This document shows, one piece after another, positions 1 through 9,472 of a stretch of DNA of 64,000 bases (positions are counted from its first letter, which is position 1; each line of letters begins with the position of its first letter). The DNA comes from Bacteroides coprosuis DSM 18011 (GTDB lineage: Bacteria; Bacteroidota; Bacteroidia; Bacteroidales; Bacteroidaceae), in the NCBI GenBank assembly GCA_000212915.1, contig CM001167.1, positions 421,780 through 485,779 on the forward strand, given 5' to 3'. Position numbers and translations under genes: made by a program. The notes under the pieces are model-generated. The model saw nothing but the letters and a program-made list of their open reading frames with translations. It was not told the origin of the DNA and ran no database searches.

Positions 1-1129
1 CATTCATAGCTTCAATACATTTAGCTTTTAAGCCTTTTACGTCAACGTCAGACGTTTTAGAAACCTTCAAGGCATCCAATCTATGTACGGCGTCAAATAA
101 TCTCTCTAAACCTTTCTCTGAAGCAATAAGGGCTTCATTACTAAAATCTACAGTACTGCGGTAATGAGCTTGCAAAATAAAGAAACGAATAGTCATTGGA
201 CTATAAGCTTGTAATAAAAGCTCGTGAGAACCATCGAAGAATTGTTCTAGAGTAATGAAATTACCTAAAGATTTACCCATCTTTGTTCCATTAACTGTAA
301 TCATATTGTTATGCATCCAATAATGCACCATATCATTACCTTGTGAAGCAACAGATTGAGCTATTTCGCATTCGTGGTGTGGGAAAATCAAGTCCATACC
401 ACCTCCATGAATATCAAAGTGATTTCCTAAATACTTACGTCCCATTGCTGTACACTCACAGTGCCATCCAGGGAAACCATCACTCCAAGGAGAAGGCCAA
501 CGCATAATATGTTCAGGCTGAGCAGCTTTCCATAAAGCGAAATCAGCAGGATTTCTCTTTTCGGATTGACCGTCAAGATCACGAGTTGTATTTAATACAT
601 CATCTAAATTTCTTCCTGACAACTTACCATAATGATATTTTTTGTCATATTTAGCAACATCAAAATAGACAGATCCTTGACTTTCATATGCATATCCATT
701 TTTTAAAATCTCTTTTACTAATTGGATTTGCTCTATAATATGTCCAGATGCATGAGGCTCAATACTAGGAGGCAATACATTTAATTCTTCCATATCTTTA
801 TGGTAGCGATTTAAATAATATTGTACAACTTCCATAGGTTCTAGCTCCTCTAAACGTGCTTTTTTAGCTATTTTATCTTCACCTTCATCAGCATCGTGTT
901 CCAAATGACCTACATCTGTTATATTACGCACATAACGTACTTTATATCCTAAATGAGTTAAGTAACGAAATAAAATATCAAATGTAATAGCAGGACGTGC
1001 ATGTCCTAAATGGGCATCACCATAAACAGTAGGACCACAAACATATAAACCTACATGAGGAGCATGTAAGGGTACGAAAAGTTCTTTCTTTCTACTTAAT
1101 GTATTGTATATCGTTAGTTGATGATCCAT
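1..1129 (-). CDS. cysS: Cysteinyl-tRNA synthetase, C-terminus cut by window edge
   Basis: Class I aminoacyl-tRNA synthetase that charges tRNA-Cys in the cytoplasm. About 376 N-terminal residues are visible. They include the zinc-site CGPTVY, the HIGH motif as HLGHAR, the second zinc cysteine in GWHCECTAM, the zinc-ligand segment HHECEIAQS, and the KMSKS loop as KMGKS. The start is the ATG at 1129-1127 ([10 protein letters not shown]), which gives the usual spacing to CGPTVY. The rest of the gene lies left of the window. It follows the GH3-type gene on the same strand after about 25 bases, so the two may be cotranscribed. The family call is firm. Confidence 0.97.
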   Translation of the reverse strand, partial: MDHQLTIYNTLSRKKELFVPLHAPHVGLYVCGPTVYGDAHLGHARPAITFDILFRYLTHLGYKVRYVRNITDVGHLEHDADEGEDKIAKKARLEELEPMEVVQYYLNRYHKDMEELNVLPPSIEPHASGHIIEQIQLVKEILKNGYAYESQGSVYFDVAKYDKKYHYGKLSGRNLDDVLNTTRDLDGQSEKRNPADFALWKAAQPEHIMRWPSPWSDGFPGWHCECTAMGRKYLGNHFDIHGGGMDLIFPHHECEIAQSVASQGNDMVHYWMHNNMITVNGTKMGKSLGNFITLEQFFDGSHELLLQAYSPMTIRFFILQAHYRSTVDFSNEALIASEKGLERLFDAVHRLDALKVSKTSDVDVKGLKAKCIEAMN

Positions 1130-1154
1130 ATTTATCTTAATTTTATATCTATTA

Positions 1155-2663
1155 TTATTTATTCAATGCTATCATGCTTTCAATATAAGCACGGTTATTA
1201 CTTAAACGGGGAACTTTATGCTGACCTCCTAATTTGCCTTTCTCGGCCATCCAATCATGGAATAAATCCTTACGAGCAACTATTATTTCAAGAGGTTGAA
1301 GTGCAATGTCTTTCCATCGTTTTGCTTCATAATCAGAATTTAAATGCTTAAGTGTACTATCTAAAATAGAAGCAAATCTTTCTACTGAATCGGGCATTTT
1401 AGCAAACTCAATGACCCATTGGTGACGACACTTAGCATTATGATCCATAAAAACTGGTGCAGCAGAATATTCAAGAACTTGAGCTCCTGTTTCAGCACAA
1501 GCTTTCGCTAATCCTTTTTCAGCATTATCTACAATAAGCTCTTCACCAAAAGCATTGATAAAATGCTTTGTTCTGCCTGTAATAACAAATTTATAAGGTC
1601 GATTGTTGGTAAATTTAATTGTGTCACCAATCATATATCTCCAAAGACCTGAAGATGTAGAGATAACCAAAGCATAATTTTTATCTAATTCAACCTCCGG
1701 CAAACAAAGAACTCTAGGATTTTCTTTTCCAACATCTTCTAAAGGAATAAATTCATAGAATATTCCATAGTCGATCATCAATAACATTGCTGGATCAGCA
1801 AAATCATTTTGTGTTCCAAAATAACCTTCAGAAGCATTATACGTTTCCATATAATGCATTTTATCAGATTTTATGACTTGACTGTATTGTTCTCGATAAG
1901 GTGTAAAAGCTACTCCTCCATGGAAAAAAACCTCCAAATTAGGCCAAACTTCTTCAAGAGATTCTTTACCCGTCTTTTCGAGTATATGCTTTATAAGTAC
2001 AAGCATCCAAGAAGGTACACCCGATAAGTTAGTTACATTCTTATTAATCGTACCATTGGCTATAGCCTCTATTTTAGCCTCCCATTCATCCATCAATGCT
2101 ACCTTTTTTGTAGGTACACGAACGAGATTGACTAGAGGATTAATATTTTCAATTAAAATAGCAGATAAATCTCCCACTAAGCTCTTATTTGAGTTTAAAT
2201 TAGGGCTATGACTTCCACCTAGAATAAGACCTTTTCCAGAAAAGAATTTACTACTCGGATTATTCGCTAAATACATAGTTACTACATCCTGACCACCTAA
2301 ATAATGGATATCCTTTAAAGACTCTTTACTGACAGGTAAAAACTTACTCTTATCGTTTGTAGTACCAGACGACTTAGCAAACCAACGTATTTCTGATGGC
2401 CATAATAAATTTTGCTCACCTGCTCTCAAGCGACTGACATAAGGCTTAATTTCTTCGTAGGTTTGTAATGGAACCCTCGATTTAAAGTCTTCATAACTTT
2501 TAATCGATTTATAATCATACATTTTACCCCACTCGGTATTTTCAGCCTTTTTAAGAAGATGTCTAAATACTTTAAATTGTATTTCACCAGCTTGAGTAGT
2601 ATATAACTCAATCTCCTTTAGCCTCGTACTAAATACTTTACTTATTATTTTAGTAATATTCAT
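1155..2663 (-). CDS. GH3 (auxin-responsive promoter) family acyl-acid amido synthetase-like protein
   Basis: A 502-residue member of the ANL adenylating superfamily, GH3 branch. In plants these enzymes adenylate a carboxylic acid and conjugate it to an amino acid. Visible motifs are the ATP-binding loop [10 protein letters not shown] (about residues 98-107), the second nucleotide motif [18 protein letters not shown], and the hinge region [13 protein letters not shown]. All adenylation motifs look intact and the length fits the family, so it is probably an active enzyme. The bacterial substrate cannot be read from sequence. No signal peptide is evident, so it should be cytoplasmic. It lies just upstream of cysS and diverges from pfkA. 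Confidence 0.9.
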   Translation of the reverse strand: MNITKIISKVFSTRLKEIELYTTQAGEIQFKVFRHLLKKAENTEWGKMYDYKSIKSYEDFKSRVPLQTYEEIKPYVSRLRAGEQNLLWPSEIRWFAKSSGTTNDKSKFLPVSKESLKDIHYLGGQDVVTMYLANNPSSKFFSGKGLILGGSHSPNLNSNKSLVGDLSAILIENINPLVNLVRVPTKKVALMDEWEAKIEAIANGTINKNVTNLSGVPSWMLVLIKHILEKTGKESLEEVWPNLEVFFHGGVAFTPYREQYSQVIKSDKMHYMETYNASEGYFGTQNDFADPAMLLMIDYGIFYEFIPLEDVGKENPRVLCLPEVELDKNYALVISTSSGLWRYMIGDTIKFTNNRPYKFVITGRTKHFINAFGEELIVDNAEKGLAKACAETGAQVLEYSAAPVFMDHNAKCRHQWVIEFAKMPDSVERFASILDSTLKHLNSDYEAKRWKDIALQPLEIIVARKDLFHDWMAEKGKLGGQHKVPRLSNNRAYIESMIALNK

Positions 2664-2691
2664 TATTATATCTGCACAACTGAATGAATAG

Positions 2692-2699
2692 CAAAAGTA
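2692..2699 (-). promoter_or_regulatory. -7 box for the GH3-family gene
   Basis: On the minus strand this reads TACTTTTG, matching the Bacteroidetes TAnnTTTG box. It lies about 30 bases upstream of the GH3 start. No clear -33 TTTG was identified. Confidence 0.5.
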
Positions 2700-2792
2700 A
2701 TCTTAATTATTATTCTTTTCTAGCTTTTCATCTTTTTTCTATCTTTACAGAGATAGGTATTAGGAATTTCTAACAAATTTAATAGTAACGAC

Positions 2793-3803
2793 ATGAAAAT
2801 AGGTATTTTAACATCTGGAGGCGACTGCCCCGGTATTAACGCAACAATACGTGGGGTATGTAAAACAGCTATTAACAACTATGATATGGATATAATAGGA
2901 ATCCATAGTGGTTTTGAGGGTTTAATAACAAAAGATGTTGAAGAACTGACAGAAAAATCAATGTCGGGTCTACTTTATTATGGCGGAACTATACTTGGTA
3001 CATCTAGAGAAAAAGCTTTTATGAGAAAAAAATTAGATATAAATCATGATAAACCTTCGATTATAAAGCAAAATATAGAAGATTTAGGAATAGAATGTCT
3101 GGTTTGTATTGGAGGAAATAGAACACAAACTTTTGCTCATCAGCTAAGTGAAATGAACATACCTATTGTTACTATTCCAAAAACAATAGATAATGATATT
3201 TTTGGTACTGATTATTGTTTTGGATTTGATTCAGCTGTAAGTATAGCTACTGATGCCATTGATAGGCTACATTCTACAGCAAGCTCTCATAAAAGAGTTA
3301 TGGTCATTGAAGTTATGGGTGATAAAGCAGGATGGATAGCTTTACATGCGGGTATGGCAGGAGGTGGAGACATAATTCTTATTCCTGAAATGCAATACAA
3401 TATTCATAACATAGGAGATACTATTATTCAACGTTTAAAACAAGGAAAACCCTACTCTATAATTGTAGTTGCAGAGGGTATTGAAACAAGAGGTAGAAAA
3501 CGAGCAGCTAACTTTATAGCCGAAGAAATAGAGTATGAAACAGGCTTTGAGACAAGGGAAACTGTCTTAGGCTACGTTCAAAGAGGTGGTTCCCCTACTC
3601 CTTTTGATAGAAACCTCGCTACAAGAATGGGTGGATATGCCACTGAACTCATTGCTAATAAATCTTTTGGAAGAATGGTTGCTCTCAAAGGAGATAAAGT
3701 TACCTCTCTACCACTCAATGAGGTGATAAATAAGACTAAATTTATACCCTTAGATCATGAATTAATTGTTCAAGGAAAACGTATGGGGGTATGTTTTGGA
3801 TAA
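2793..3803 (+). CDS. pfkA: 6-phosphofructokinase family protein with atypical nucleotide loop
   Basis: Phosphofructokinase-family protein of 336 residues, predicted to phosphorylate fructose 6-phosphate in glycolysis. The N-terminal MKIGILTSGGDCPGINATIR is typical. The phosphoryl-donor loop, usually GGDGS in ATP enzymes and GGDDS in pyrophosphate enzymes, reads GGNRT here (residues 107-111). The catalytic segment is PKTIDND (129-135); lysine at the second position is usual in pyrophosphate-dependent and non-allosteric enzymes. The remaining core (FGFDSA, the EVMGDKAGWIALHAG stretch, VQRGGSPTPFDR) is well kept. It is monocistronic and converges on rnc with a 9-base gap. The fold assignment is secure; the phosphoryl donor, and even full activity, are uncertain. 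Confidence 0.9.
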   Translation: MKIGILTSGGDCPGINATIRGVCKTAINNYDMDIIGIHSGFEGLITKDVEELTEKSMSGLLYYGGTILGTSREKAFMRKKLDINHDKPSIIKQNIEDLGIECLVCIGGNRTQTFAHQLSEMNIPIVTIPKTIDNDIFGTDYCFGFDSAVSIATDAIDRLHSTASSHKRVMVIEVMGDKAGWIALHAGMAGGGDIILIPEMQYNIHNIGDTIIQRLKQGKPYSIIVVAEGIETRGRKRAANFIAEEIEYETGFETRETVLGYVQRGGSPTPFDRNLATRMGGYATELIANKSFGRMVALKGDKVTSLPLNEVINKTKFIPLDHELIVQGKRMGVCFG

Positions 3804-3812
3804 TATAAATAT

Positions 3813-4643
3813 TTAAGAAATAGTAGAAGCTTCTTCAGAATTATCTGATGGAGTTTCTATTTCCTTATTATCAGTTTCTTCCTTTGCCCTTAATACTAAA
3901 TCCATAAAACCATCGGAAGAGTTGATTTTATCTAAAGTCTTTTCAGATGCATTTTGCTGGGATTCTTTTTTGGAGTACCCTACTCCTCTACCTCCAGATA
4001 TTCCTTCAACTAACACTTCAGTTTGGAATACAGGATTAGATTGTTCATCTTGAAATTCTTCTATCAGTTCAAATGTAATTTTGTATTTATTTTTCTGTCC
4101 CCACTCAATTAGTTTAGATTTAAAATTAAGTTCTGTTTGAGCTAATCTATCTAAATCAAGGAATTGATCAATAATTCTTTGTTCTATGAATGCTTTGCAT
4201 TTTTTATATCCTTGATCTAGGTATATAGCACCTATTAACGCCTCAAAAGCATTACCAAACATATAATTATTATGGGAAGATGATTTAGTAGAAAAGATAA
4301 TATGTTTATCTAATCCTATCTCGACAGCCAACTTATTTAAGGTCTCTCTTTGAACTATTTTAGAACGGGTATTTGTTAAGAAACCCTCCTTCTTTTCATC
4401 AAAATAATGAAATAATAAGTCTGCTACAACAGCATCCAATACAGCATCTCCTAAAAATTCTAATCGTTCGTTATTTTGGTAATAACCATCTTTAGAAACC
4501 TTCGTAGAAGATTTATGTATTAAGGCCTGTTGATAATATCTCAAATCATTGGGTACAAATCCCAACATTTGATAAAATAAAAGATAAGACTTTTTCTCTT
4601 TCGAAAATAAAAGTCTTATCTTATTTATAATTTTACGTAACAC
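3813..4643 (-). CDS. rnc: Ribonuclease III
   Basis: Cytoplasmic double-strand-specific endoribonuclease for rRNA processing and mRNA turnover, 276 residues. The catalytic domain carries the signature NERLEFLGDAVLDA with the metal-binding Glu and Asp, and the second acidic cluster FGNAFEALIGAIYLDQGY. A C-terminal dsRNA-binding domain follows (LNFKSKLIEWGQ through SQQNASEKTLDKI). An acidic Ser/Glu-rich tail of roughly 30 residues follows the dsRBD, longer than in E. coli. It is the last gene of acpP-fabF-rnc, three bases after fabF. Confidence 0.97.
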   Translation of the reverse strand: MLRKIINKIRLLFSKEKKSYLLFYQMLGFVPNDLRYYQQALIHKSSTKVSKDGYYQNNERLEFLGDAVLDAVVADLLFHYFDEKKEGFLTNTRSKIVQRETLNKLAVEIGLDKHIIFSTKSSSHNNYMFGNAFEALIGAIYLDQGYKKCKAFIEQRIIDQFLDLDRLAQTELNFKSKLIEWGQKNKYKITFELIEEFQDEQSNPVFQTEVLVEGISGGRGVGYSKKESQQNASEKTLDKINSSDGFMDLVLRAKEETDNKEIETPSDNSEEASTIS

Positions 4644-4646
4644 GAT

Positions 4647-5909
4647 TTAGTCAACGTATTTCTTAAAAATCAAACATGCATTGTGACCACCAAAACCAAA
4701 TGTATTGGATAAGAACACATTTACTTCACGTTTTTGAGCTTTATTGAATGTGAAATTTAATTTATAATCTATTTCACTATCTTCATCTCCTTCAGTAAAG
4801 TTAATAGTTGGAGGAACAATACCATCGCGCATAGCTAATATACCAGCAATTGATTCTATTGCACCAGCAGCACCAAGAAGGTGACCAGTCATAGATTTTG
4901 TAGAACTAATATTAAGATTGTAAGCATGCTCTCCAAAAACTTCTTGAATTGCTTTTACTTCTGAAACATCACCAACTGGTGTTGATGTCCCATGAACATT
5001 AATATAGTCTATATCCTCAGGTTTCATTTGAGCATCTTCTAATGCACTTATCATTACCAACTTAGCACCTAAACCTTCAGGATGAGATGCAGTTAAATGG
5101 TAAGCATCAGCAGATAAACCCATACCTGCAACTTCTGCGTAAATTTTAGCTCCACGAGCTTTTGCGTGCTCTAATTCCTCTAGAATTAAACATCCACCAC
5201 CTTCACCCATAACGAAACCATCACGGCTTGCACTAAATGGACGTGAAGCAGTAGTAGGATCATCATTGCGAGTTGATAAAGCATTCATAGAGTTAAAACC
5301 GCCAACACCAGCGGCTGCAATAGCTGCTTCAGAACCTCCAGAAACAATAGCATTGGCTTTACCTAAGCGAATTAGATTAAATGCATCAGCAATTGCATTG
5401 GTTGAAGTAGCACATGCTGAACAGGTTGAGTAGTTTGGACCGTGAAATCCATACATTATAGATATCTGCCCTGCAGCAATATCAGATATCATTTTTGGAA
5501 TAAAGAAAGGATTAAACTTAGGACCATTCTCTTTATTTTGATAATAGTAACCTACTTCTTCTTCAAAGGTATTGATACCACCAATTCCGGCACCAAATAC
5601 AACTCCGATTTTATTTAAATCTTCCTTTTCCAAGTCGAAGCCTGCATCTTCTACAGCTTCTTTAGCCACAGCGACACCATACTGACAGTATAGATCCATT
5701 CGCCTAGCAACCTTTCGGTCTATATGCTTATTTACATCAAAGTCTTTTACTTCGCATGCAAATTGTGTTTTAAATAGAGACGCATCGAAATGAGTAATAG
5801 GCCCAGCTCCACTAACCCCATTGACAGCGTTTTCCCAAAATTCAGAAACCGTATTACCAATAGGAGTAATGGCACCGAGACCTGTTACTACAACTCTTTT
5901 TAATTCCAT
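4647..5909 (-). CDS. fabF: 3-oxoacyl-ACP synthase II
   Basis: Condensing enzyme of fatty acid elongation, 420 residues, the usual FabF length. The catalytic triad is present: the nucleophilic cysteine in STCSACATSTNA, the first histidine in NVHGTSTPVGD, and the second in KSMTGHLLGAAG. The glycine-rich C-terminal motif SNTFGFGGHNA is also present. It lies 16 bases downstream of acpP, which encodes the carrier of its substrates, and directly upstream of rnc. One operon is likely, driven from the acpP promoter. Confidence 0.98.
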   Translation of the reverse strand: MELKRVVVTGLGAITPIGNTVSEFWENAVNGVSGAGPITHFDASLFKTQFACEVKDFDVNKHIDRKVARRMDLYCQYGVAVAKEAVEDAGFDLEKEDLNKIGVVFGAGIGGINTFEEEVGYYYQNKENGPKFNPFFIPKMISDIAAGQISIMYGFHGPNYSTCSACATSTNAIADAFNLIRLGKANAIVSGGSEAAIAAAGVGGFNSMNALSTRNDDPTTASRPFSASRDGFVMGEGGGCLILEELEHAKARGAKIYAEVAGMGLSADAYHLTASHPEGLGAKLVMISALEDAQMKPEDIDYINVHGTSTPVGDVSEVKAIQEVFGEHAYNLNISSTKSMTGHLLGAAGAIESIAGILAMRDGIVPPTINFTEGDEDSEIDYKLNFTFNKAQKREVNVFLSNTFGFGGHNACLIFKKYVD

Positions 5910-5925
5910 ATTGATGAAAGTCTAA

Positions 5926-6162
5926 TTACTTAGCGTTCTCTTCAATGTATGATACAGCATCACCTACAGTAGTGATCTTTTCTGCTTGGTCATCAGGAAT
6001 AGAGATATTGAATTCTTTTTCAAATTCCATGATAAGTTCAACAGTGTCAAGAGAATCAGCACCTAGATCACCTGTGAAGCTTGCTTCTATAGTAACTTCT
6101 GATTCTTCTACGCCTAATTTGTCGACGATTATCGCTTTTACTCTTGATGCAATTTCAGACAT
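5926..6162 (-). CDS. acpP: Acyl carrier protein
   Basis: A 78-residue acidic carrier protein holding growing acyl chains on a 4'-phosphopantetheine arm. The attachment serine is in [10 protein letters not shown]. Length and acidity match AcpP. It is the first gene of acpP-fabF-rnc and has a recognisable promoter about 50-80 bases upstream, in the gap it shares with divergent purN. Confidence 0.98.
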   Translation of the reverse strand: MSEIASRVKAIIVDKLGVEESEVTIEASFTGDLGADSLDTVELIMEFEKEFNISIPDDQAEKITTVGDAVSYIEENAK

Positions 6163-6213
6163 AACTTTTAGTTTTAAATTAATAATATATTATATTTCTT
6201 TAAATTTGCCGTG

Positions 6214-6245
6214 CAAAGGAATAAATATTTATTGTTCTAAACAAA
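6214..6245 (-). promoter_or_regulatory. Promoter of the acpP-fabF-rnc operon
   Basis: Read on the minus strand, TTTG (6245-6242) is followed after 20 bases by TTCCTTTG (6221-6214). This resembles the Bacteroidetes -33 TTTG / -7 TAnnTTTG pair with one mismatch in the -7 box and near-consensus spacing. It lies about 50 bases upstream of the acpP start. Confidence 0.55.
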
Positions 6246-6312
6246 CATTTGATTGATTAAATGCACTTTTTTGCACATTTTACCAACTTTTGTGCAATAA
6301 AACAAGGAAAAT

Positions 6313-6897
6313 ATGGTTAAAAATATTGCAATTTTTGCTTCTGGATCTGGAACAAATGCTGAAAATATAGCTAATTATTTTAGAAATAAGCTAGGATTTT
6401 CCATAAAATTAATTGTTACCAATAAGAGTGATGCTTTTGTTATTGAGAGAGCTAAACGTTTAAATATAGATTCGGCATACATAAGCAAACAAGACTGGAA
6501 TAATCAGGAACAAGTAATTACGCTATTAGATAAGTATCAAATCGATTTTATTGTCTTAGCTGGATTCTTACTAAAGATTCCTAAATACTTATTGGATAAA
6601 TATCCTGGAAGAATAATAAATATACACCCTGCTTTATTACCTAAATACGGAGGAAAAGGTATGTATGGAGACAAAGTACATCAAGCAGTAGTTGAAGCAG
6701 GAGAAGTAGAGAGTGGCATTACGATTCACTACTGTAATGAACATTATGACGAAGGGAATATAATATTTCAAGCTAAATGCCAAATACTACCTACAGACAG
6801 CTATAAGGATGTAGCAAAAAAGGTACATGAATTGGAATATATACATTTTCCCAATACAATTGAGAAATTACTTTTGGATATCAATAGTAAAAGCTGA
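6313..6897 (+). CDS. purN: Phosphoribosylglycinamide formyltransferase
   Basis: Transfers a formyl group from 10-formyl-tetrahydrofolate to GAR in purine synthesis; cytoplasmic, 194 residues. Visible features are the phosphate-binding FASGSGTNAENI at the N-terminus, the catalytic Asn-His pair in IINIHPALLPKYGGKGMYG, and the catalytic Asp in HYDEGNIIFQ. The length fits the family. Its last 30 bases overlap the 3' end of pdxB on the opposite strand. Confidence 0.96.
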   Translation: MVKNIAIFASGSGTNAENIANYFRNKLGFSIKLIVTNKSDAFVIERAKRLNIDSAYISKQDWNNQEQVITLLDKYQIDFIVLAGFLLKIPKYLLDKYPGRIINIHPALLPKYGGKGMYGDKVHQAVVEAGEVESGITIHYCNEHYDEGNIIFQAKCQILPTDSYKDVAKKVHELEYIHFPNTIEKLLLDINSKS

Positions 6898-7914
6898 AGG
6901 TTCTCTTCTTAACCCATAATGACTTCGCAAATATTCAAATTGAGTAATATCTGATTTTAAGTTATGACTATCAATGCGGGGATCATAAATTTTTAATAGA
7001 GCTTCTTTTTTATCCTTAGCAATAATCTGCGTGTCTGAAGGAGTAGGGGGCTCTATTTTTATATTTACATCTAATTTATAATAATCTGAAATAGCATTTA
7101 AAGACATTTCAGTAGCCTTTGCTTTACCATCTGCTGAATATCCTGCAATATGTGGGGTACCTAAAAATACTTTTTCTAAAAGATCAAAATCGATATGTGG
7201 CTCGTTTTCCCAAACATCTATAATTGCCTGACTTACTACATGACAATCTAAATATTTTTTCAAAGAGGAGGTATCAATAACTTCACCGCGAGAACTATTT
7301 ATAATAATAGGTTTTTTCTTCAATGATCTAAAAAAAAAATCATTACCCAAATGATAGGTAGGATATTTTCCTTCTCTAGATAAAGGAACATGAAAAGTAA
7401 TTATATCAGCCAATTCGGCTAACTCGATCAATTGATGATGATCAAAATCTTTTTCATTATCACAGCGCAAGGGGTCATTCAATAATACATTTAATCCAAA
7501 TTCTTCAGCTAGTTCAGCTATTTTACTTCCTACATGACCTACACCAACAATTCCTAAAGTTAAACCTTTAAGTGATCCAAAATATTCTTTTTCTAATAAG
7601 ATAAAAGAACTCTGGATATATTGGCGAACTGAATTAGCATTGCATCCAGGAGCATTTTTCCAAACAATACCTTTTTCCTTACAATACTCAGTATCAATAT
7701 GATCAAAACCTATAGTAGCCGTAGCAATAAATTTAACCTTACTTCCTTCCAATAACTCTTTATTGCATTTAATTCGTGTACGAACAATAAGTACATCAGC
7801 ATCCTTTACATTACTTGATGTGAATTCAGTAGCAGGTAAGTAAACAACATCATCTGTTAATAAACAGATAGCATCATGAATATAAGGTATTTTATTATCG
7901 ACTAATATTTTCAT
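6868..7914 (-). CDS. pdxB: 4-phosphoerythronate dehydrogenase
   Basis: D-2-hydroxyacid dehydrogenase-type enzyme of the DXP-dependent pyridoxal phosphate pathway, 348 residues from the start chosen here. It shows the Rossmann glycine motif in LTLGIVGVGHVGSKIA, the catalytic-site Arg in NSSRGEVID, Glu in WENEPHIDFD and His in GTPHIAGYSADGKA, plus the PdxB-type C-terminal extension. The reading frame is open to 7968, but the ATG at 7914 (MKILVDNKIPYIHD) matches the family N-terminus. The upstream candidate would also lie beyond the probable -7 box at 7936-7943. It is convergent with purN and overlaps it by 30 bases. Confidence 0.93.
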   Translation of the reverse strand: MKILVDNKIPYIHDAICLLTDDVVYLPATEFTSSNVKDADVLIVRTRIKCNKELLEGSKVKFIATATIGFDHIDTEYCKEKGIVWKNAPGCNANSVRQYIQSSFILLEKEYFGSLKGLTLGIVGVGHVGSKIAELAEEFGLNVLLNDPLRCDNEKDFDHHQLIELAELADIITFHVPLSREGKYPTYHLGNDFFFRSLKKKPIIINSSRGEVIDTSSLKKYLDCHVVSQAIIDVWENEPHIDFDLLEKVFLGTPHIAGYSADGKAKATEMSLNAISDYYKLDVNIKIEPPTPSDTQIIAKDKKEALLKIYDPRIDSHNLKSDITQFEYLRSHYGLRREPSAFTIDIQK

Positions 7915-7935
7915 TTTCAATATGGTTTGGATATA

Positions 7936-7943
7936 CAAACTTA
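7936..7943 (-). promoter_or_regulatory. -7 box for pdxB
   Basis: The minus strand reads TAAGTTTG, an exact TAnnTTTG match 21 bases upstream of the chosen ATG. It supports the shorter start. Confidence 0.5.
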
Positions 7944-8070
7944 GAAATAATAAAAACGATTGAATCATTATTTACCTAAAAAAAGAAGTCCTAAAATCGA
8001 ATAGATATCCAACAAGCTCATACAAAATGATAATATAAGGTCATTTTCTATCCTCTAAAAGATTATTCCA

Positions 8071-8078
8071 TATCTTTG
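8071..8078 (+). promoter_or_regulatory. -7 box for the ahcY-like gene
   Basis: TATCTTTG matches TAnnTTTG and lies 23 bases before the ATG at 8102. No convincing -33 element was seen. Confidence 0.55.
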
Positions 8079-8101
8079 TATATACACTAATTTATAAGAC
8101 T

Positions 8102-9472
8102 ATGCCAACATCATTATTTTCAAATATACCCTATAGAGTAGCAGATATCCACTCTGCAAAAATAGGTAGAGAAGAAATAAATTGGGTAGAAAGAGAAATG
8201 CCAGGATTAATGGCTATCCGACAAAAATATGAAAATAAATATCCGCTGAAAGGAATGAGAATTAGTGGATCATCTCATATAACCACCCATACGGCTGTAT
8301 TTATTGAAACATTAAAATTATTAGGAGCAGAAGTAAGATGGTCTGCCTCAAATATATATTCCACTCAAGACCAGGCAGCTGCAGCTATTGCAGCAAATAA
8401 TACACCTATATTTGCTTGGAGAGGAGAATCTTTATCTGATTATTGGTGGTCAATCTTCCAAACACTTCATTTTTCTAACCACCAAGGTCCAACTCATATT
8501 ATTGATGATAAAGGTGATTTAAGTATTATGATTCATCAAGGATTAATGGGAGAGAACAATTATAAAGTACTCGACCAAGAATCAAATGTATTCAGCATTA
8601 ATGAACTTAACTTATTTTTAAAAAGAGTTTTAGCTGAAGATCAAAACTGTTGGAAAAATCTAACTAAAGATTTAAAAGTTATTACAGAAGATACAAAAAC
8701 TGGTATTAATAGAATGCTCCAACTCTTGAATGAAAATAGATTATTATATCCTATCATTAATATTAATTCTTCTATAATCAAATCAAAAATAGATAATTTT
8801 TATAGTTGTAAAGGAACGATTGCTGAATCAATAAAAAAAGCAACACGTACTATGCTAATTGGTAAAGATGTAGTCATTTGTGGTTTTGGCGATATCGGCA
8901 GGGGATGTGCTGAAGCTTTGAGAAATAGTGGAGCTCGGGTTTCTATTACAGAAACAGATCCTATACGAGCAATGGGTGCAGCCATGGAAGGATATCAAGT
9001 TGTAAAACTAAATGATGTATGTGAAACAGCTGATATTTTTATTACAGCTACAGGAAGAAAACATATTCTAAAGTTTGAACATATGCAAAGAATGAAAGAT
9101 CAAGCTATCATTTGTAATATGGGCCACTACGAGTTAGAAATAGAATATGATGTTCTGAATACACATCCAGAAATTAAAAAAATTCCAATCAGTCCTCAAT
9201 TAAAAAGATACTTTTTCCCTGATGGCAATAGTATTTTATTAATAGCTGAAGGAAAATTAGTCAATTTAGCTTGTGATACTACTCAAATGGCCTTTTTAAA
9301 AAGCTGTTCATATTCTACACAGACATTAATACAAATAGAATTAAATAAAATTCAACCTGAAATAGGTATTCATAAAGTACCTAAAGACATTGATACAGAA
9401 GTTTCAATACTACATCTTCCTAAAATTGGAGCTAAATTGACATTTACAAATAAAAATAAATTAAACCAATGA
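8102..9472 (+). CDS. ahcY: Divergent adenosylhomocysteinase family protein
   Basis: Belongs to the S-adenosylhomocysteine hydrolase family (456 residues), which splits SAH to adenosine and homocysteine with bound NAD. Clear family blocks are VADIHSAKIGREEI, NIYSTQDQAAAAIAA, the lysine segment KSKIDN (227-232) and the NAD loop GFGDIGRGCAEALR (261-274). Several conserved positions differ. GCLHMTIQTAVL reads GSSHITTHTAVF. The catalytic Glu of EETTTG is replaced by Asp (EDTKTG, residue 197). GHPSF, with its active-site His, reads TQMAF (394-398). The C-terminal KPDHYRY-type tail that reaches into the neighbouring subunit's NAD site is missing. It overlaps the next gene by ATGA. It may be a weak SAH hydrolase or a repurposed paralogue. 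Confidence 0.85.
   Translation: MPTSLFSNIPYRVADIHSAKIGREEINWVEREMPGLMAIRQKYENKYPLKGMRISGSSHITTHTAVFIETLKLLGAEVRWSASNIYSTQDQAAAAIAANNTPIFAWRGESLSDYWWSIFQTLHFSNHQGPTHIIDDKGDLSIMIHQGLMGENNYKVLDQESNVFSINELNLFLKRVLAEDQNCWKNLTKDLKVITEDTKTGINRMLQLLNENRLLYPIININSSIIKSKIDNFYSCKGTIAESIKKATRTMLIGKDVVICGFGDIGRGCAEALRNSGARVSITETDPIRAMGAAMEGYQVVKLNDVCETADIFITATGRKHILKFEHMQRMKDQAIICNMGHYELEIEYDVLNTHPEIKKIPISPQLKRYFFPDGNSILLIAEGKLVNLACDTTQMAFLKSCSYSTQTLIQIELNKIQPEIGIHKVPKDIDTEVSILHLPKIGAKLTFTNKNKLNQ

Noticed and set aside
1118-1351. Plus-strand frame of 77 codons.
   Set aside because: Antisense to the cysS and GH3 genes, without motif or promoter; a shadow frame, as are the other short antisense frames across the window.
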